A DNA stretch of 64,000 bases from Absidia repens. Taxonomy: Eukaryota > Mucoromycota > Mucoromycetes > Mucorales > Cunninghamellaceae. The DNA lies in the NCBI GenBank assembly GCA_002105175.1, contig MCGE01000004.1, positions 2,108,001 to 2,172,000 of the forward strand, read 5' to 3'. Below are positions 61,905 through 64,000 of this stretch, piece by piece. Position 1 is the stretch's first letter; every line of letters starts with the position of its first letter. Position numbers and translations under genes: made by a program. Below the pieces are notes generated by a model, which worked only from the letters and a program-made list of their open reading frames with translations, had not been told where the DNA came from and searched no databases.

Positions 61905-62000
61905 AAATCCTATATCCAAAATGAAAGGGTTCCCCATGTAAATTGTCATGCCCTTTTTCAAAACCTTCTAAATCTAACAAAAACCCCACTCCATGATCAT
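61905..62000 (-). repeat. dispersed repeat family, copy R12 (core fragment)
   Basis: Plus-strand view: TATATCCAAAATGAAAGGGT, TCCCCATGTAAATTGTCATG, CTTCTAAATCTAAC. Only the core survives, next to a T run of about 30 bases. Confidence 0.6.
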
Positions 62001-62493
62001 CAGACCCTCTGAGGACACCAATGTGAGAAAAAAGGAAGAAGAAAAAAGAGAAATAATTAGAAAGCAACAATCTTTTAAAATTCAATTCATATTCCGCTTT
62101 GGTCAGAGCATATTTGACAGTGAGATCAAAATCGGCAGGTAAGGCCATCATAAACAGTTTTCCAGAGTGCGATTCTTCATCAGAAGAAGAAAAAAAATCA
62201 AACAATTACAAATGTATATGTACGAGTGATTTTTCTTCACTATTATATCGATCAAATTTTGATAGCGATCTTAGCAGACTCATGCGAAGTCAGGTTAATA
62301 ATGAACAAAGTATGCAGTCGCTGCAAATTGACATCATTTCAGTATAAAAAACAACCCAGAATTCCATAAACCGCTAAACATTATACAACACATGCCAAAA
62401 ACAAAAAACAAAAAATAATGATTGTGGAATAAAGTCATTTTATTGTTTAATACTAAAAAACTAGAAAAGTCAGAGGAGCGGGGGGACTATTAT
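62001..62493. other. intergenic with one short protein-like frame
   Basis: On the minus strand 62205..62075 reads FFSSSDEESHSGKLFMMALP, then ADFDLTVKYALTKAEYELNF, before running into A/T-rich sequence. It may be a gene remnant; I cannot name it. The remainder is the 3' flank of TrpC. Confidence 0.4.
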
Positions 62494-64000
62494 CTAATGA
62501 AGTTCAGTGGATTTGACTAATTGTACAAAGCTGCGAATTTTTTCCAGATCCTTTTTGCCATCGGTTTCCACACCAGAAGAGACATCCACCACCCAAGGCT
62601 TGACTTGGTGAATAGCTTTAACCACATTTGTAGGATCCAAACCCCCAGCAAGAATGATAGGGAAGTCCGCATGAGAAGTCGTCCGTTTATGTTCAGTCAC
62701 CTTGCGTGCTAAAGACCAATCAAATGATACACCATGTCCACCTTGTCGTTCAGAAGGGAGAGTACTGACCTTAGCATCCAGTAAAACAGCATGGTGGTAT
62801 CCAGGTTTGGTCATATTAGGAAGTAAGCCAGGAAGATATGCGTCATCGCCCATCAGGAAAGCCTTGATAACAGGTACTGGTAAGAAGCGTGCAAGTTCTA
62901 CAGATTCCGTCCCATGCAATTGAATCAGATCTAAGCCAACCGTCGTAGCCACATTCGTCATGTACTCCACCGACTGGTTCAAAAAGACACCCACCACCAA
63001 AGGTTTACGAGGTCGCTGTTCCAAAAGATAACGCTGCATATCAAACCAATCTTGAGAGGTGGGTATATTGATATCTTCCTTGTCACCATGATCACTTGTA
63101 ATTTCTGACGAAGCATTGTGTACAGCGTTGACAATATCCTTGGCCAGATCTAAGCTGACACACCGACGAGATTTTTCAGCAAAAATCAGCCCAATAAAAT
63201 CAGCACCAGCCTGAGTTGCTTCCACTGCCGCTTCCACAGAGCCAATGCCACAAATCTTGACTAAGGAGCGCTTCTTGTTGTTCGCAGCACCAGACACTTG
63301 TTGTTGTTCTTTCTTTCCCAGTAATTCATTGACAAATTCTTTCAGATTCCATGCCCGCATCAAAGCTTCACCCACCAAGATGCCCTTAACCCCTTGCGCC
63401 ATATAAGTTTCCACATCTGCACGACACGAAATCCCAGAGAGGGCACACAAGATTGTTCCGTCAGGTACCATTTCCGCCAAACGAGAAGTTGTTTCCATAT
63501 CCACATCAAAGCTATGCAAGTTTCGATTGTTGACCCCAATGACTTTGGCGCCCAACGCGTTTGCCTTGGCCATTTCTTCTGCATTATTGACTTCCACCAA
63601 AGGTTCCATTCCCAGAGACTTTGAATAGTTGAAGAGATCCAGTAATGTGTTGTCCGATAGCATGGCGACAATAAGAAGTACTGTATCCGCCCCATAGAGT
63701 CGCGCTTCTAAAATTTGATACCGATCCACAATAAAATCCTTTCGTAACACACAGGGTCGATGTTCCAATTGGCTGACCGCTTCACGTACTTGTCGCATGT
63801 CGTTCAAAGATCCACGAAACCATTTGGGTTCCGTCAAAACAGAGATCACACTAGCACCCGCCAAAGCATACTGTAACGCCTGATCCGCCGCATTGGCCTT
63901 GATGTCGATAGGTCCTTTGGAGGGAGATGCCCGTTTCACTTCAGCCATCAATGCGGGAGTTGATTTGCGCATATGACTAACAAGATCCTTCAAGGGTGGG
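62494..64000 (-). CDS. TRPC: tryptophan biosynthesis protein TrpC, IGPS-PRAI part (5' end beyond window)
   Basis: The single open frame of about 500 codons continues past the right edge. The first half is indole-3-glycerol-phosphate synthase: [68 protein letters not shown] and [10 protein letters not shown]. The second half is phosphoribosylanthranilate isomerase: [13 protein letters not shown] with its catalytic Cys, [40 protein letters not shown] and [16 protein letters not shown] linker ([17 protein letters not shown]) joins them. In fungi this order normally follows an N-terminal glutamine amidotransferase domain in a trifunctional protein; that domain would lie beyond 64000. The two domains do steps 3 and 4 from anthranilate to indole-glycerol phosphate. 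All the catalytic motifs I can check are intact. Confidence 0.95.
   Translation of the reverse strand, partial: PPLKDLVSHMRKSTPALMAEVKRASPSKGPIDIKANAADQALQYALAGASVISVLTEPKWFRGSLNDMRQVREAVSQLEHRPCVLRKDFIVDRYQILEARLYGADTVLLIVAMLSDNTLLDLFNYSKSLGMEPLVEVNNAEEMAKANALGAKVIGVNNRNLHSFDVDMETTSRLAEMVPDGTILCALSGISCRADVETYMAQGVKGILVGEALMRAWNLKEFVNELLGKKEQQQVSGAANNKKRSLVKICGIGSVEAAVEATQAGADFIGLIFAEKSRRCVSLDLAKDIVNAVHNASSEITSDHGDKEDINIPTSQDWFDMQRYLLEQRPRKPLVVGVFLNQSVEYMTNVATTVGLDLIQLHGTESVELARFLPVPVIKAFLMGDDAYLPGLLPNMTKPGYHHAVLLDAKVSTLPSERQGGHGVSFDWSLARKVTEHKRTTSHADFPIILAGGLDPTNVVKAIHQVKPWVVDVSSGVETDGKKDLEKIRSFVQLVKSTELH

Overview
This window looks like nuclear DNA of an early-diverging fungus, most likely Mucorales-type (Mucoromycota). 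That assignment is an inference. It rests on genes split by many 50-110 bp GT-AG introns, AT-rich spacers with long poly(A)/poly(T) runs, a GT10 fucosyltransferase, a fused IGPS-PRAI tryptophan gene, and fungal housekeeping orthologues. I see no rRNA, tRNA, CRISPR array, virus or prokaryotic operon.

Layout, left to right. 0-4 kb: a possible small gene end, then two facing copies of a dispersed repeat. 4.1-6.1 kb (-): L-2-hydroxyglutarate dehydrogenase. 6.7-7.3 kb (-): a decayed PBDC1-like pseudogene. 7.9-12 kb (+): VPS41. 12-14.3 kb: repeats. 14.4-15.6 kb (-): dienelactone hydrolase family protein. 16-21 kb: repeats, a 249-bp-offset tandem duplication and a possible gene remnant. 21.3-25.3 kb (+): DH-PH protein (RhoGEF type). 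26.0-27.0 kb (-): SDR oxidoreductase. 28.2-35.5 kb (-): proteasome adaptor ECM29. 35.6-37.4 kb (+): GT10 fucosyltransferase, divergent from ECM29. 37.9-39.9 kb: repeats. 40.1-46.6 kb (-): HECT E3 ligase of the UFD4/TRIP12 type. 47.3-49.2 kb (-): CTU2/NCS2. 49.7-52.2 kb: a 68-bp minisatellite and repeats. 52.8-53.8 kb (-): HPRT. 54.9-56.4 kb: repeats. 56.6-58.3 kb (-) and 59.1-59.9 kb (+): two unrecognised low-complexity proteins. 60.1-60.7 kb (-): TRM112. 62.5-64 kb (-): TrpC, running off the right edge.

The genes do not form an obvious pathway cluster. Two links are worth noting. ECM29 and UFD4 are both proteasome-associated and lie within 5 kb of each other. CTU2 and TRM112 both serve wobble-uridine tRNA modification, TRM112 through its Trm9 partner.

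The main non-genic signal is a repeat family with about 12 copies in 64 kb, in both orientations. Each copy carries a conserved internal block, and several carry a conserved distal terminus; two copies are bounded by inverted terminal repeats. Several conserved reading frames contain single-base breaks (two in ECM29, one near the DH-PH protein C terminus, one in the PBDC1 remnant). I found no clearly new biological system. The repeat family, the fucosyltransferase with a C-terminal membrane anchor, and the frame breaks are the best leads.
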